Source: an uncultured bacterium (GTDB lineage Bacteria; Patescibacteriota; Saccharimonadia; Saccharimonadales; CAIOMD01). From it: 7,981 nucleotides of DNA. Position numbers and translations under genes: made by a program. The notes below the pieces were generated by a model. The model was given only the letters and a program-made list of their open reading frames with translations, did no database searches and was not told where the DNA came from. Positions 1 through 7,037 of this stretch are shown here, one piece after another; within the stretch, counting starts at the first letter, position 1, and each line of letters opens with the position of its first letter. The stretch is from assembly GCA_903880655.1 (NCBI GenBank), contig CAIRQE010000130.1, positions 1 through 7,981 of the forward strand. The letters are read 5' to 3'.

Positions 1-2661
1 CAGCGAAGATATGTCGAAAGTCTTAGTAGCTATGCGCGACAATTCTTGGGTTTAATGGAAAAACCTGATGTTGATCAAATAGATGGACTAAGTCCTGCCA
101 TATCTATTGACCAAAAGTCTACAAGCCGTAATCCTCGCTCAACCGTTGCAACTGTCACAGAAATTTATGATTATTTAAGATTATTATTTGCGCGCATCGG
201 AATTCCACATTGCCCTACCTGTGGAAAGTCTGTTTTTCGACAAACACCGACAGTTATCGTTGATCATGTTTCTAGAGATAATAAAGATAGTAGGATCTCA
301 GTACTTGCTCCCATTATCGTAGATAAGAAGGGTGCTTTTGAGCACATTCCGGAGCAATTCCAAAGAGCTGGATTTGCGCGCGTTCGAGTAGATGGGGTAG
401 TCTATTCTCTCGATGAATTTCCTGAGCTTGATAAGGCAAAAAAACATAGCATAGAACTTGTTGTTGACCGAATGGTAGTAAACGCTGATGGTGCATCTAG
501 GTTAAGTCAATCAATCGAGCAGGCTCTCGATATAGCAGAAGGCAGACTTCTAATAATAAATGCCGATACTAATGAAGAGAACCTATATTCCCTTAATTAC
601 GCGTGCATAGATCATCCCGATATATTGATACCGGAGCTTGAACCCCGAACGTTTAGTTTTAACTCTCCTCATGGTGCATGTAGTATCTGTACGGGTCTTG
701 GTAATCGGCTTGAAGTTGATCCTGAAATGGTTATTCCAAACGGCAGACTCACTATCGCAGAGGGCGCAGTACGTCCCTGGAACAGAATTCGCATTGATGG
801 CTGGTATCTAAAAAAAGTTGAAGTGATGGCTGAAGCAAACGGCTTTAGTACCCATGTTCCAACGGGAGAACTTTCTAAGGAACAAATGGAAAAAGTTCTC
901 TATGGAACCGGCAAGCAAATTTATAAAGTTCCACTTGGTGGTGGACGGTCAGTCGATACAACTTTTGAAGGAGTAATCCCAAATCTTGAGCGACGCCACA
1001 AAGAAACTGATAGTGAATTCGTAAGAAAAGATATAGAAAAATTCATGCAAGAAAGACCGTGTCATGCATGCAGTGGCAAGCGTCTTAAGCCAGAAGTTCT
1101 TGCCGTGACGGTAGGTAATTTTTCAATTATAGATATTTGTGATTTATCGATTGACGATGCAGTAACTTTTTTCAAAGGCTTAAAACTTAATGATGTTGAA
1201 ACAAAAATTTCCCATCAGATCTTAAAAGAGATTGATGCTCGACTTATTTTCCTTCAAGACGTTGGTCTTAATTATTTAAGCTTAGGACGAAGTGCAGTTA
1301 CTCTCAGCGGCGGTGAAGCACAACGTATTAGGCTTGCGACGCAAATTGGCTCAGGGCTTACGGGAGTGCTATATGTTCTTGACGAACCATCCATTGGTCT
1401 TCATCAACGAGATAATGAGCGATTAATAAAAACGCTTAAAAGACTACGAGACTTAGGAAATAGTGTAATTGTTGTTGAGCATGACGAAGACACGATCCGT
1501 ACTGCAGATTACTTAGTAGATATTGGTCCGGGAGCGGGTATTCACGGAGGCCAAATAGTAGCGCATGGAACACCAAAAGAAGTAGAAGAGCATCCTGAAA
1601 GCATAACTGGGCAATATCTTAAGGGTACTAAGAAAATTGAAACTCCAAAAAAGCGCCGAAAAGGCAATGGTAAAGAGATCGTTATTATTGGTGCGAGTGA
1701 AAATAATTTAAAAAATGTTGAAGTATCGATTCCTCTTGGTCAATTTGTGGTAGTGAGCGGCGTAAGCGGTTCGGGTAAATCGAGTCTTATTAATGATATT
1801 CTAGCCAAAGAATTGTCTGCTCGATTGCATAGAGCTAATACGGTGTCCGGACGCCATGACGAGATTCAGGGTATAGAAAATCTAGATAAGGCAATTATTA
1901 TCGATCAGTCTCCAATCGGAAGAACACCGCGAAGTAACCCCGCAACCTACACTGGTTTATTCACCCCAATTAGAGAGCTATTTGCAGCGATGCCCGAAGC
2001 GAAACTAAGAGGCTATGGCCCTGGTAGATTTAGCTTCAATGTTCGCGGGGGAAGATGTGAGAATTGTTCAGGTGATGGAATTATTAAGATTGAGATGCAC
2101 TTTTTGCCCGACGTTTACGTCCCCTGCGAAGAGTGTCATGGAAAGCGATACAATCGTGAGGCACTCGAAATACACTATAAAGGTAAAACAATTAGTGATG
2201 TTCTTGCCATGACCTGCGAACAGGCGCTGGAATTTTTTGAGAATATCCCTTCAATTAATCGCAAACTTCAAACATTAGTAGACGTAGGTTTAGGATATAT
2301 TACTCTAGGGCAGTCTGCCACCACTCTGAGTGGCGGTGAAGCGCAAAGAATAAAGCTAGCAACAGAATTATCTCGCCGGCCAACAGGAAAGACGCTATAT
2401 ATTTTAGATGAGCCTACGACGGGATTACATGTTGCTGATGTGGCTAAGCTTTTAGACGTGCTTCATGCGCTTGTTGATGCCGGTAATTCAATGGTAGTTA
2501 TTGAACATAACCTAGATGTTATTAAATCAGCTGATCATATCATTGACATGGGCCCAGAGGGCGGTGATGCAGGTGGGTATGTTATTGCAGAAGGTACCCC
2601 TGAACAAGTCAGTAAGGTTGCCGCATCTTACACGGGACATTTTTTAAAGAAAACTATTTAG
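1..2661 (+). CDS. uvrA: UvrABC excinuclease subunit A, 5'-truncated by the window edge
   Basis: UvrA is the damage-sensing ABC-type ATPase of nucleotide excision repair; as a dimer it loads UvrB at lesions. Frame 1 is open from base 1 and begins QRRYVESLSSYARQF, which matches about residue 50 of E. coli UvrA. The first Walker A is therefore outside the window, and the TTG at 46 is internal, not a start. Seen in order: UvrB-binding region (CPTC near 214), first zinc module (C-x2-H then C-x2-C, 604-690), RPCHACSGKRL near 1057, first ABC signature LSGGEAQRIRLA (1303) with Walker B LDEPSIGLH, second Walker A GVSGSGKSS (1759-1785), C-terminal zinc finger C-x2-C...C-x2-C (2056-2136), second signature LSGGEAQRIKLA (2326) and LDEPTTGLH. 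The 886 visible residues plus about 49 give the usual length of about 940. It ends at FLKKTI without a tail and overlaps the convergent dedA gene by 8 bp. Confidence 0.98.
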   Translation, partial: QRRYVESLSSYARQFLGLMEKPDVDQIDGLSPAISIDQKSTSRNPRSTVATVTEIYDYLRLLFARIGIPHCPTCGKSVFRQTPTVIVDHVSRDNKDSRISVLAPIIVDKKGAFEHIPEQFQRAGFARVRVDGVVYSLDEFPELDKAKKHSIELVVDRMVVNADGASRLSQSIEQALDIAEGRLLIINADTNEENLYSLNYACIDHPDILIPELEPRTFSFNSPHGACSICTGLGNRLEVDPEMVIPNGRLTIAEGAVRPWNRIRIDGWYLKKVEVMAEANGFSTHVPTGELSKEQMEKVLYGTGKQIYKVPLGGGRSVDTTFEGVIPNLERRHKETDSEFVRKDIEKFMQERPCHACSGKRLKPEVLAVTVGNFSIIDICDLSIDDAVTFFKGLKLNDVETKISHQILKEIDARLIFLQDVGLNYLSLGRSAVTLSGGEAQRIRLATQIGSGLTGVLYVLDEPSIGLHQRDNERLIKTLKRLRDLGNSVIVVEHDEDTIRTADYLVDIGPGAGIHGGQIVAHGTPKEVEEHPESITGQYLKGTKKIETPKKRRKGNGKEIVIIGASENNLKNVEVSIPLGQFVVVSGVSGSGKSSLINDILAKELSARLHRANTVSGRHDEIQGIENLDKAIIIDQSPIGRTPRSNPATYTGLFTPIRELFAAMPEAKLRGYGPGRFSFNVRGGRCENCSGDGIIKIEMHFLPDVYVPCEECHGKRYNREALEIHYKGKTISDVLAMTCEQALEFFENIPSINRKLQTLVDVGLGYITLGQSATTLSGGEAQRIKLATELSRRPTGKTLYILDEPTTGLHVADVAKLLDVLHALVDAGNSMVVIEHNLDVIKSADHIIDMGPEGGDAGGYVIAEGTPEQVSKVAASYTGHFLKKTI

Positions 2662-2670
2662 TTTCTTTTT
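2646..2670 (+). terminator. weak candidate terminator at the uvrA/dedA convergence
   Basis: An imperfect inverted repeat spans the last uvrA codons and stop. The left arm AAAGAAAACT (2646-2655) and right arm AGTTTCTTT (2660-2668) leave a 4-nt loop and one bulged A. It is followed by T-runs (2666-2670 and 2673-2677). The stem is mostly A-T with about two G-C pairs, so it would be a weak intrinsic terminator for uvrA. On the minus strand no U-tract follows the stem, so it offers little for dedA. The placement exactly at the convergent overlap is the main argument; AT-rich chance is the alternative. Confidence 0.3.
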
Positions 2671-3340
2671 GCTTTTTACTTTTTCTAAGATGCCAGGCAC
2701 TGGAAGCAAACGTGGCAAGTGTTGCAAGAATTATTGCAGGAAAAAGATACTTATCTATATTAAAGAATTTACCAAAAACTTTACCGGCCCACCAACCTAT
2801 TGTTGTTACGCCTCCAACCCAGAGTAGGCCACTGAATAAATTATAGAAAAAAAACTTCTTATAATTCATTTCAGCAATGCCTGCTACAAGTGGTGCAAAA
2901 GTTCTGATGATTGGGATGAAACGGGCTAATAGTATCGTCTTCCCGCCATTTTTATCGTAAAAAGCTCCAGCTTCCTCAAGGTATTCTTTTTTGAAAAAGA
3001 AAGAATCTTTTTTTACAAATAATTTATGAAGCCCCCTTCTACCTATTTCATAACCAAGCATATTTCCAAGTACTGATCCTGCGTACATTGCAAGAAGTGC
3101 TGCTGTAATGCTTATTTTTCCCTGTGATGCAAAAAAGCCTGCTGCAAATATTAATGTATCGCCAGGCAAGAAGAAGCCTACAAGTAGTCCTGTTTCAGAA
3201 AAGAGGATAGCAAATAACGCTATAGCGCCACCAGTTTCAATAATTTTGCTAGCTTCTATATGTTTGGAGCCGTATGCTGCACCAGCAAGTAAAAAAAGAA
3301 CAATCAATCCAATAATTAGTAAGTTTTTTTTCTTATTCAC
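2654..3340 (-). CDS. DedA/SNARE-associated family inner-membrane protein
   Basis: DedA proteins are multi-pass membrane proteins. Some members move undecaprenyl phosphate (UptA) or phospholipids across the membrane, and others affect proton-dependent drug and pH tolerance. I choose GTG at 3340 (228 aa) over ATG at 3382, because a good extended -10 (3350-3358) lies inside the longer reading frame and would put the transcript start about 3 nt before the GTG. The N-terminus is then NKKKNLLIIGLIVLF, a plausible signal-anchor helix. With this start, E49 (FSETG), D61 (FLPGD), R140 and R146 (ARFIPIIR) fall at spacings identical to the essential E39, D51, R130 and R136 of E. coli YqjA. Other helices lie at about 76-97, 150-180 and 200-217, and the C-terminus is lysine-rich. 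The substrate cannot be told from sequence. It stands alone on the minus strand between uvrA and trhO. Confidence 0.92.
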   Translation of the reverse strand: MNKKKNLLIIGLIVLFLLAGAAYGSKHIEASKIIETGGAIALFAILFSETGLLVGFFLPGDTLIFAAGFFASQGKISITAALLAMYAGSVLGNMLGYEIGRRGLHKLFVKKDSFFFKKEYLEEAGAFYDKNGGKTILLARFIPIIRTFAPLVAGIAEMNYKKFFFYNLFSGLLWVGGVTTIGWWAGKVFGKFFNIDKYLFPAIILATLATFASSAWHLRKSKKQKETK

Positions 3341-3349
3341 AATTTCTTG

Positions 3350-3358
3350 ATTATAGCA
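3350..3358 (-). promoter_or_regulatory. extended -10 promoter of dedA
   Basis: On the minus strand, TGC followed by a perfect TATAAT reads as an extended -10 element. No convincing -35 hexamer lies 16-18 bp upstream, as expected for the extended class. Transcription would begin near 3343, about 3 nt before the GTG at 3340, giving an almost leaderless mRNA with no room for a Shine-Dalgarno sequence. Confidence 0.65.
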
Positions 3359-3362
3359 TAAA

Positions 3363-3385
3363 GGCATTCTTAATTTGGCCATTCT
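3363..3385. repeat. short near-direct repeat between divergent promoters
   Basis: GGCATTCT (3363-3370) recurs as GGCCATTCT (3377-3385), with one extra C, between the two divergent -10 elements. The start-to-start distance is 14 bp. It could be a binding site for a shared regulator, but it is short and may be chance. Confidence 0.2.
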
Positions 3386-3401
3386 ATACTAAGGCTACCC
3401 C

Positions 3402-3410
3402 TGATATAAT
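3402..3410 (+). promoter_or_regulatory. extended -10 promoter of the trhO-uvrC-pepP cluster
   Basis: TGA followed by a perfect TATAAT (3405-3410). The expected start is base 3417 or 3418, that is at the A of the trhO ATG (3418) or one base before it, so the mRNA would be leaderless. At 17 bp upstream of the hexamer the sequence is TTCTAT, only a 3/6 match to TTGACA. The element faces away from the dedA promoter, with about 45 bp between them. Confidence 0.7.
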
Positions 3411-3417
3411 AGAGTCA

Positions 3418-4314
3418 ATGGAAAAGATACTGCTATATTATAAATTTACTCCGATTAAAGATCCGGACATGTTGAAGCTGTGGCAAAAAACATTATGCGA
3501 AAGCCTTAAATTAAAAGGGCGTATTCTCATTTCAAAGCACGGGATTAACGGTACGGTTGGCGGAGAAATCGAAGATCTTAAAAAATATATTAAAGAAACG
3601 AAGCAGTTTCCTGGCTTCAAGGGTACGGAATTTAAATGGTCTGATGGTGCACGCGATAGCTTTCCTAAATTGCAGGTTAAGGTAAGACCCGAGCTTGTCT
3701 CATTTGGTGTTCCTGATGAGGTTAAGGTTGATCAAAAAGGGGTTATCGGCACGGGTAAGCATCTGAAGCCTGAAGAACTTCATAAGCTCATAGAAGACAA
3801 GGGAGATGATGTTGTTTTCTTTGATGGCCGTAATGCTTATGAGGCGCAAATAGGCAAATTTAAAGATGCGGTAGTTCCCGATACTCGAACCACGAAAGAT
3901 TTTATTAAAGAACTAGATAGCGATAAATTCGATGCCATCAAGAATAAAGCAGTGGTAACTTATTGTACTGGCGGAATTCGCTGTGAAATCCTAAGTTCTC
4001 TAATGAAAAAACGAGGCTTCAAAGACGTTTACCAGCTTGATGGTGGAATAGTTAAATACGGTGAAGCGTATGCAGATCAGGGGTTCTGGGAAGGATCACT
4101 TTACGTCTTTGATGATCGTATGAATCTTGAGTTTAGTGAAAAAGCTAAAAAAATTGGCATTTGTATTAGATGTAGGGGTAAGACGAGTAACTTTGAAAAT
4201 TGTGCATATAAACCGTGTAATAATCTTGTTTTGATGTGTGAGGCATGTCACCAAGCCATCGATACATGTTCTAAAATTTGTGCAGAAAAAAATAGTGCTT
4301 TGGTAGCAGCTTAA
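3418..4314 (+). CDS. trhO: tRNA uridine-34 hydroxylase, rhodanese-related (TrhO/YceA family)
   Basis: TrhO installs 5-hydroxyuridine at the wobble position of tRNA using molecular oxygen, according to work on E. coli YceA and B. subtilis YbfQ. The 298 residues show three parts. The N-terminal acylphosphatase-like domain has KGRILISKHGINGT around 31-46. The rhodanese domain runs from about 115 to 215, with DGRNAYE at D136 and the active-site loop CTGGIRC (C183 to C189). The cysteine-rich C-terminus has C249, C252, C262, C267, C274, C277, C284 and C288, which could bind two metals. The whole matches the family in domain order and length. There is no Shine-Dalgarno sequence; the ATG sits at the predicted transcript start. 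It is the first gene of the rightward cluster, 8 nt before uvrC. Its oxygen dependence is worth noting if the host is an anaerobe or a parasite. Confidence 0.93.
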   Translation: MEKILLYYKFTPIKDPDMLKLWQKTLCESLKLKGRILISKHGINGTVGGEIEDLKKYIKETKQFPGFKGTEFKWSDGARDSFPKLQVKVRPELVSFGVPDEVKVDQKGVIGTGKHLKPEELHKLIEDKGDDVVFFDGRNAYEAQIGKFKDAVVPDTRTTKDFIKELDSDKFDAIKNKAVVTYCTGGIRCEILSSLMKKRGFKDVYQLDGGIVKYGEAYADQGFWEGSLYVFDDRMNLEFSEKAKKIGICIRCRGKTSNFENCAYKPCNNLVLMCEACHQAIDTCSKICAEKNSALVAA

Positions 4315-4322
4315 GGTTTGCT

Positions 4323-5813
4323 ATGAACCCTAAGCTAAAAGAAAAATTAGCTACTCTTCCAAAAACACCGGGAGTTTATTTTCATAAAAATGCTGAGGGG
4401 CAGATAATCTATGTCGGTAAGGCTGCGGTGCTACGAAATAGGGTTCGCCAATATTTTCAAGAAAGTAGATTCAGGGATACGAAAACCGATTTATTGGTAA
4501 GTGAAATTGATGATGTTGATTGGATTGAGGTTGATAGCGAAGTAGACGCCCTATTTTTAGAAGCTGAAATGGTACGCAGGTATATGCCTCGTTATAATAT
4601 TTTGCTTCGGGATGATAAATCTAGTTGTTATATACGAATTTCATTTAAAGAAAGGGCGCCGTTGGTTAGTGTGACGAGACGACCTTACGATGATGGAGCA
4701 GATTATTACGGCCCCTTTCTGCAATCAGGCCCTGTAAGGAAAGCTTTACGCTATCTTAGGAAAGCTTTTCCCTATTCAACTCATACCACACTTCCTAGCA
4801 GAGCATGTCTTGATTACCACATAGGGCTTTGTCCTGGCCCTGAAACTGATGACTATGATCGATCACTGTATCTAAAAAATTTAAAACGTCTAGTTGCATA
4901 TATCAAGGGATCCCAGAATAAAGTTATCGGTGAGCTTGAAAAAGAGATGCAAAGGGCATCCAAAGCTCATTCATTTGAGCAGGCAGCTAATCTTAGAAAT
5001 AAATTACTAGCCCTTCGCTCATTAAGGGCGCAGGTTTTGTTTGGAGATAAAGAAGCATTAGATTTATCAAAGGATCATGCCCTCGCGGATATGATGGATT
5101 TATTTAAGCTTACGAGTGCCCCAAGAAGAATAGAAGGTTTTGACATTAGTCATATGTCGGGAACTGACACTGTCGCAAGTATGGTGGTGTTCGTGAACGG
5201 AGTTTCAGACAAACGTAACTATCGAAAATTCAAAATGCGTATTCCGGGGAATGACGACTTTGCTCATATGAATGAAGTTATTCTAAGAAGATTGAGCGAA
5301 AAAAATGTATCTTCCTGGGGCTTGCCATCAATCATGCTTATAGACGGGGGCAAGGGTCAGCTTGGCGCAGCAATAGCAGCGCGGGATCAGCTCGGATTAA
5401 AGGTACCCATGATAGGATTAGCTAAGAAATATGAAGAAATTGTTGTTCACAAAGAAAAAAGCTTTGTTACGATAAATGATAAAAAACTGTTGGAGTTGAG
5501 AGGTTTTAGAACTGATGAGTCAAACGATTTCGTCCGTCTGGATATACCCAATAATGCGAATATTGTGAAATTATTACAACGCATCAGAGACGAATCTCAT
5601 CGTTTTGCCGTAAGTTACCACAGTGTTTTAAAAACGGGTCGACAAACAGCTAGTATGCTTGATGACATTCCTGGAATTGGTCCAGTGACGAAGCGAAAAC
5701 TTTTGACTCATTTTGGATCAGTCAACGGTTTGAAGGTTGCAGCAGAAACTGAAGTTGCAGAAATTCTAGGTAAGAAAAAAGCCCATAAATTAATGTCATA
5801 TTTAAAGGGATAA
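4323..5813 (+). CDS. uvrC: UvrABC excinuclease subunit C, short form without a complete Fe-S motif
   Basis: UvrC makes the dual incisions in nucleotide excision repair. The N-terminal GIY-YIG nuclease (3' cut) has PGVYF (Y19), IYVGKA (Y30, K33), R40, LEAE (E80) and N92. The UVR motif for UvrB contact is FEQAANLRNKL from F218. The RNase H-like nuclease (5' cut) has D274 in GFDISHMSG, D341 in LIDGGKGQ and H426 in DESHRFAVSYH. The helix-hairpin-helix region begins near D447. At 496 aa it is about 100 shorter than E. coli or T. maritima UvrC, and the loss lies between the UVR motif and D274. The [4Fe-4S] region keeps C162 and C170 (ACLDYHIGLCPGPE), but E174 sits where the fourth cysteine belongs, and no cysteine lies where the first should be. 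An insert of about 25 residues precedes H426. AAGG overlapping the trhO stop (4313-4316) acts as the Shine-Dalgarno sequence for ATG 4323. Confidence 0.96.
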   Translation: MNPKLKEKLATLPKTPGVYFHKNAEGQIIYVGKAAVLRNRVRQYFQESRFRDTKTDLLVSEIDDVDWIEVDSEVDALFLEAEMVRRYMPRYNILLRDDKSSCYIRISFKERAPLVSVTRRPYDDGADYYGPFLQSGPVRKALRYLRKAFPYSTHTTLPSRACLDYHIGLCPGPETDDYDRSLYLKNLKRLVAYIKGSQNKVIGELEKEMQRASKAHSFEQAANLRNKLLALRSLRAQVLFGDKEALDLSKDHALADMMDLFKLTSAPRRIEGFDISHMSGTDTVASMVVFVNGVSDKRNYRKFKMRIPGNDDFAHMNEVILRRLSEKNVSSWGLPSIMLIDGGKGQLGAAIAARDQLGLKVPMIGLAKKYEEIVVHKEKSFVTINDKKLLELRGFRTDESNDFVRLDIPNNANIVKLLQRIRDESHRFAVSYHSVLKTGRQTASMLDDIPGIGPVTKRKLLTHFGSVNGLKVAAETEVAEILGKKKAHKLMSYLKG

Positions 5814-5816
5814 AAA

Positions 5817-7022
5817 ATGAAAAAACTGAATAGTGAATTTTTTATAAAAAATAGGCGTAAATTATCTGCGAAGCTTGGTGATAAAGGAATAGTATTTATC
5901 GCTGGGAACGCACTCCTTCAGCGTTCAGGTGATACCAATTTTCCGTTTCGTCAGGAAAGTAATTTCTACTATTTAACAGGGGTTAATGAGCCATCAGCAT
6001 TTCTAGTGATGGACTTAGCTGCAAAAGCCACTTTTATTAGCTTACCCATAAGACAAGGTATCCATGCTATTTTTGATGGAACTCAGAACTTGCAGGATAT
6101 AAAGAACCAAAGTGGCATTGATGAAATCCTAGACAGCGCAGATGGCTGGAAACGACTCCGCAAACTTAACTTAGAAAAAGTATTTTCAATAGTAACGCTA
6201 GAAGATGAAAATATTTTAGCAAACCCATTTCCTCAGATATGTCTTAAAACCTTAGAAAGAGATAATGTGAGATGCGAGGATATCGCTAAGACCTTAGCTT
6301 CAATGCGAATGATCAAAACAGCTGATGAGCTCGATGTGATGTCGCAGGCAGCGGCAATAACCTACACTACGCTTAACGAAATAGAGAATAAACTTGGCTT
6401 ATTTGAATCCGAAAAAGCTCTTGAGGCTGAAATCACCAAACAATTCAGTTTGAAGGGGGCGGCAGGCCATGCGTACCAGCCAATCATAGCTAGTGGGCAA
6501 AACAGCTGCACACTCCATTACATAAATAATAATCAACGAATAAAAAATGATTCCGTAATTCTGCTTGATGTAGGAGCTGAAGTATCTAATTATGCAGCCG
6601 ATATTTCTCGAACTTTTACCATGGGAAATCTATCTTCTCTCGAACTGGACGTAATTAATTATGTAAAGGACGTTCAGCGCGAAATCATAAAAGAGATTAT
6701 GCCTGGCATGACCTTTAGGGAATTGGCCCAATCCGCACATCATAAGATTGCAACTCAATTAGTGAGACTCGGGGCGATAGATAAAAAATATTCCAAAGAA
6801 GATGTATCAGATTTCTTTCCTCACGGAGTTTCACATTTTATAGGACTTGATGTTCACGATGTTGGTGATTATGAGTTACCGCTTGAGGAGAACATGACAA
6901 TAACTATCGAGCCAGGTATTTATTGGAAAGAAAAGGGTGTTGGCGTACGTATAGAAGATGACATCGTCATTACGAAAAATGGAGCTCAAATAATCGGCGA
7001 TAATTCCATTTCGCTGTTATAA
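5817..7022 (+). CDS. pepP: Xaa-Pro aminopeptidase, M24B family
   Basis: Aminopeptidase P removes N-terminal residues that precede proline, using two divalent metal ions (usually Mn). The N-terminal AMP_N domain spans about 1-140, with FPFRQESNFYYLTG at about 42-55. The M24 pita-bread domain spans about 170-395. All five metal ligands are visible: D251 (LLDVGAE), D262 (AADISRTF), H340 (FPHGVSHFIGLDVHD), E365 (TIEPGIY) and E380 (VRIEDD). H336 and H347 match the accessory histidines of E. coli PepP (H350 and H361). The length of 401 aa is slightly short for the family (about 440), mainly from shortened loops such as the 15-residue E365-E380 gap. There is no signal peptide, so it is cytosolic. 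It starts 3 nt after uvrC, with AAAGGGA (5804-5810) inside the last uvrC codons as a good Shine-Dalgarno sequence. Peptide turnover fits the binding-protein gene downstream. Confidence 0.93.
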   Translation: MKKLNSEFFIKNRRKLSAKLGDKGIVFIAGNALLQRSGDTNFPFRQESNFYYLTGVNEPSAFLVMDLAAKATFISLPIRQGIHAIFDGTQNLQDIKNQSGIDEILDSADGWKRLRKLNLEKVFSIVTLEDENILANPFPQICLKTLERDNVRCEDIAKTLASMRMIKTADELDVMSQAAAITYTTLNEIENKLGLFESEKALEAEITKQFSLKGAAGHAYQPIIASGQNSCTLHYINNNQRIKNDSVILLDVGAEVSNYAADISRTFTMGNLSSLELDVINYVKDVQREIIKEIMPGMTFRELAQSAHHKIATQLVRLGAIDKKYSKEDVSDFFPHGVSHFIGLDVHDVGDYELPLEENMTITIEPGIYWKEKGVGVRIEDDIVITKNGAQIIGDNSISLL

Positions 7023-7023
7023 T
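7015..7023 (+). promoter_or_regulatory. extended -10 promoter over the pepP stop codon
   Basis: TGT followed by a perfect TATAAT (7018-7023) overlaps the pepP TAA (7020-7022). There is no -35 match 17 bp upstream (CGGCGA). Transcription would begin near 7030, leaving about 8 nt before the ATG at 7038. This suggests an internal promoter for the holin-like gene, secG and the binding protein. The composition is AT-rich, so a chance match is possible, but the element has the same form as the two at 3350 and 3402. Confidence 0.5.
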
Positions 7024-7037
7024 GGTTTTTGCGCATT

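Noticed and set aside
46..60. TTG at 46 as the start of uvrA
   Set aside because: The frame is open to base 1 and the residues before 46 (QRRYVESLSSYARQF) are conserved UvrA sequence, so the gene begins upstream of the window.
2015..2212. 65-codon plus-strand frame inside uvrA
   Set aside because: It overlaps the conserved C-terminal zinc-finger region of uvrA in another frame and has no independent support.
2983..3015. AT-rich palindrome TTCTTTTT-TG-AAAAAGAA as a possible terminator
   Set aside because: It falls inside the dedA coding region and encodes the FFFKKE segment; lysine and phenylalanine codons explain it.
3324..3331. A8 homopolymer in the first dedA codons as a phase-variation tract
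   Set aside because: It encodes the usual lysine-rich N-terminus and is too short for a confident slippage claim without population data.
3108..3350. 80-codon plus-strand reading frame inside dedA
   Set aside because: It lies wholly opposite a well-supported DedA gene and shows no recognisable domain; it is a shadow of that gene.
4590..4600. TATAAT inside uvrC as an internal promoter
   Set aside because: It lacks the TG extension, has no gene start just downstream and is explained by the RYNI codons.
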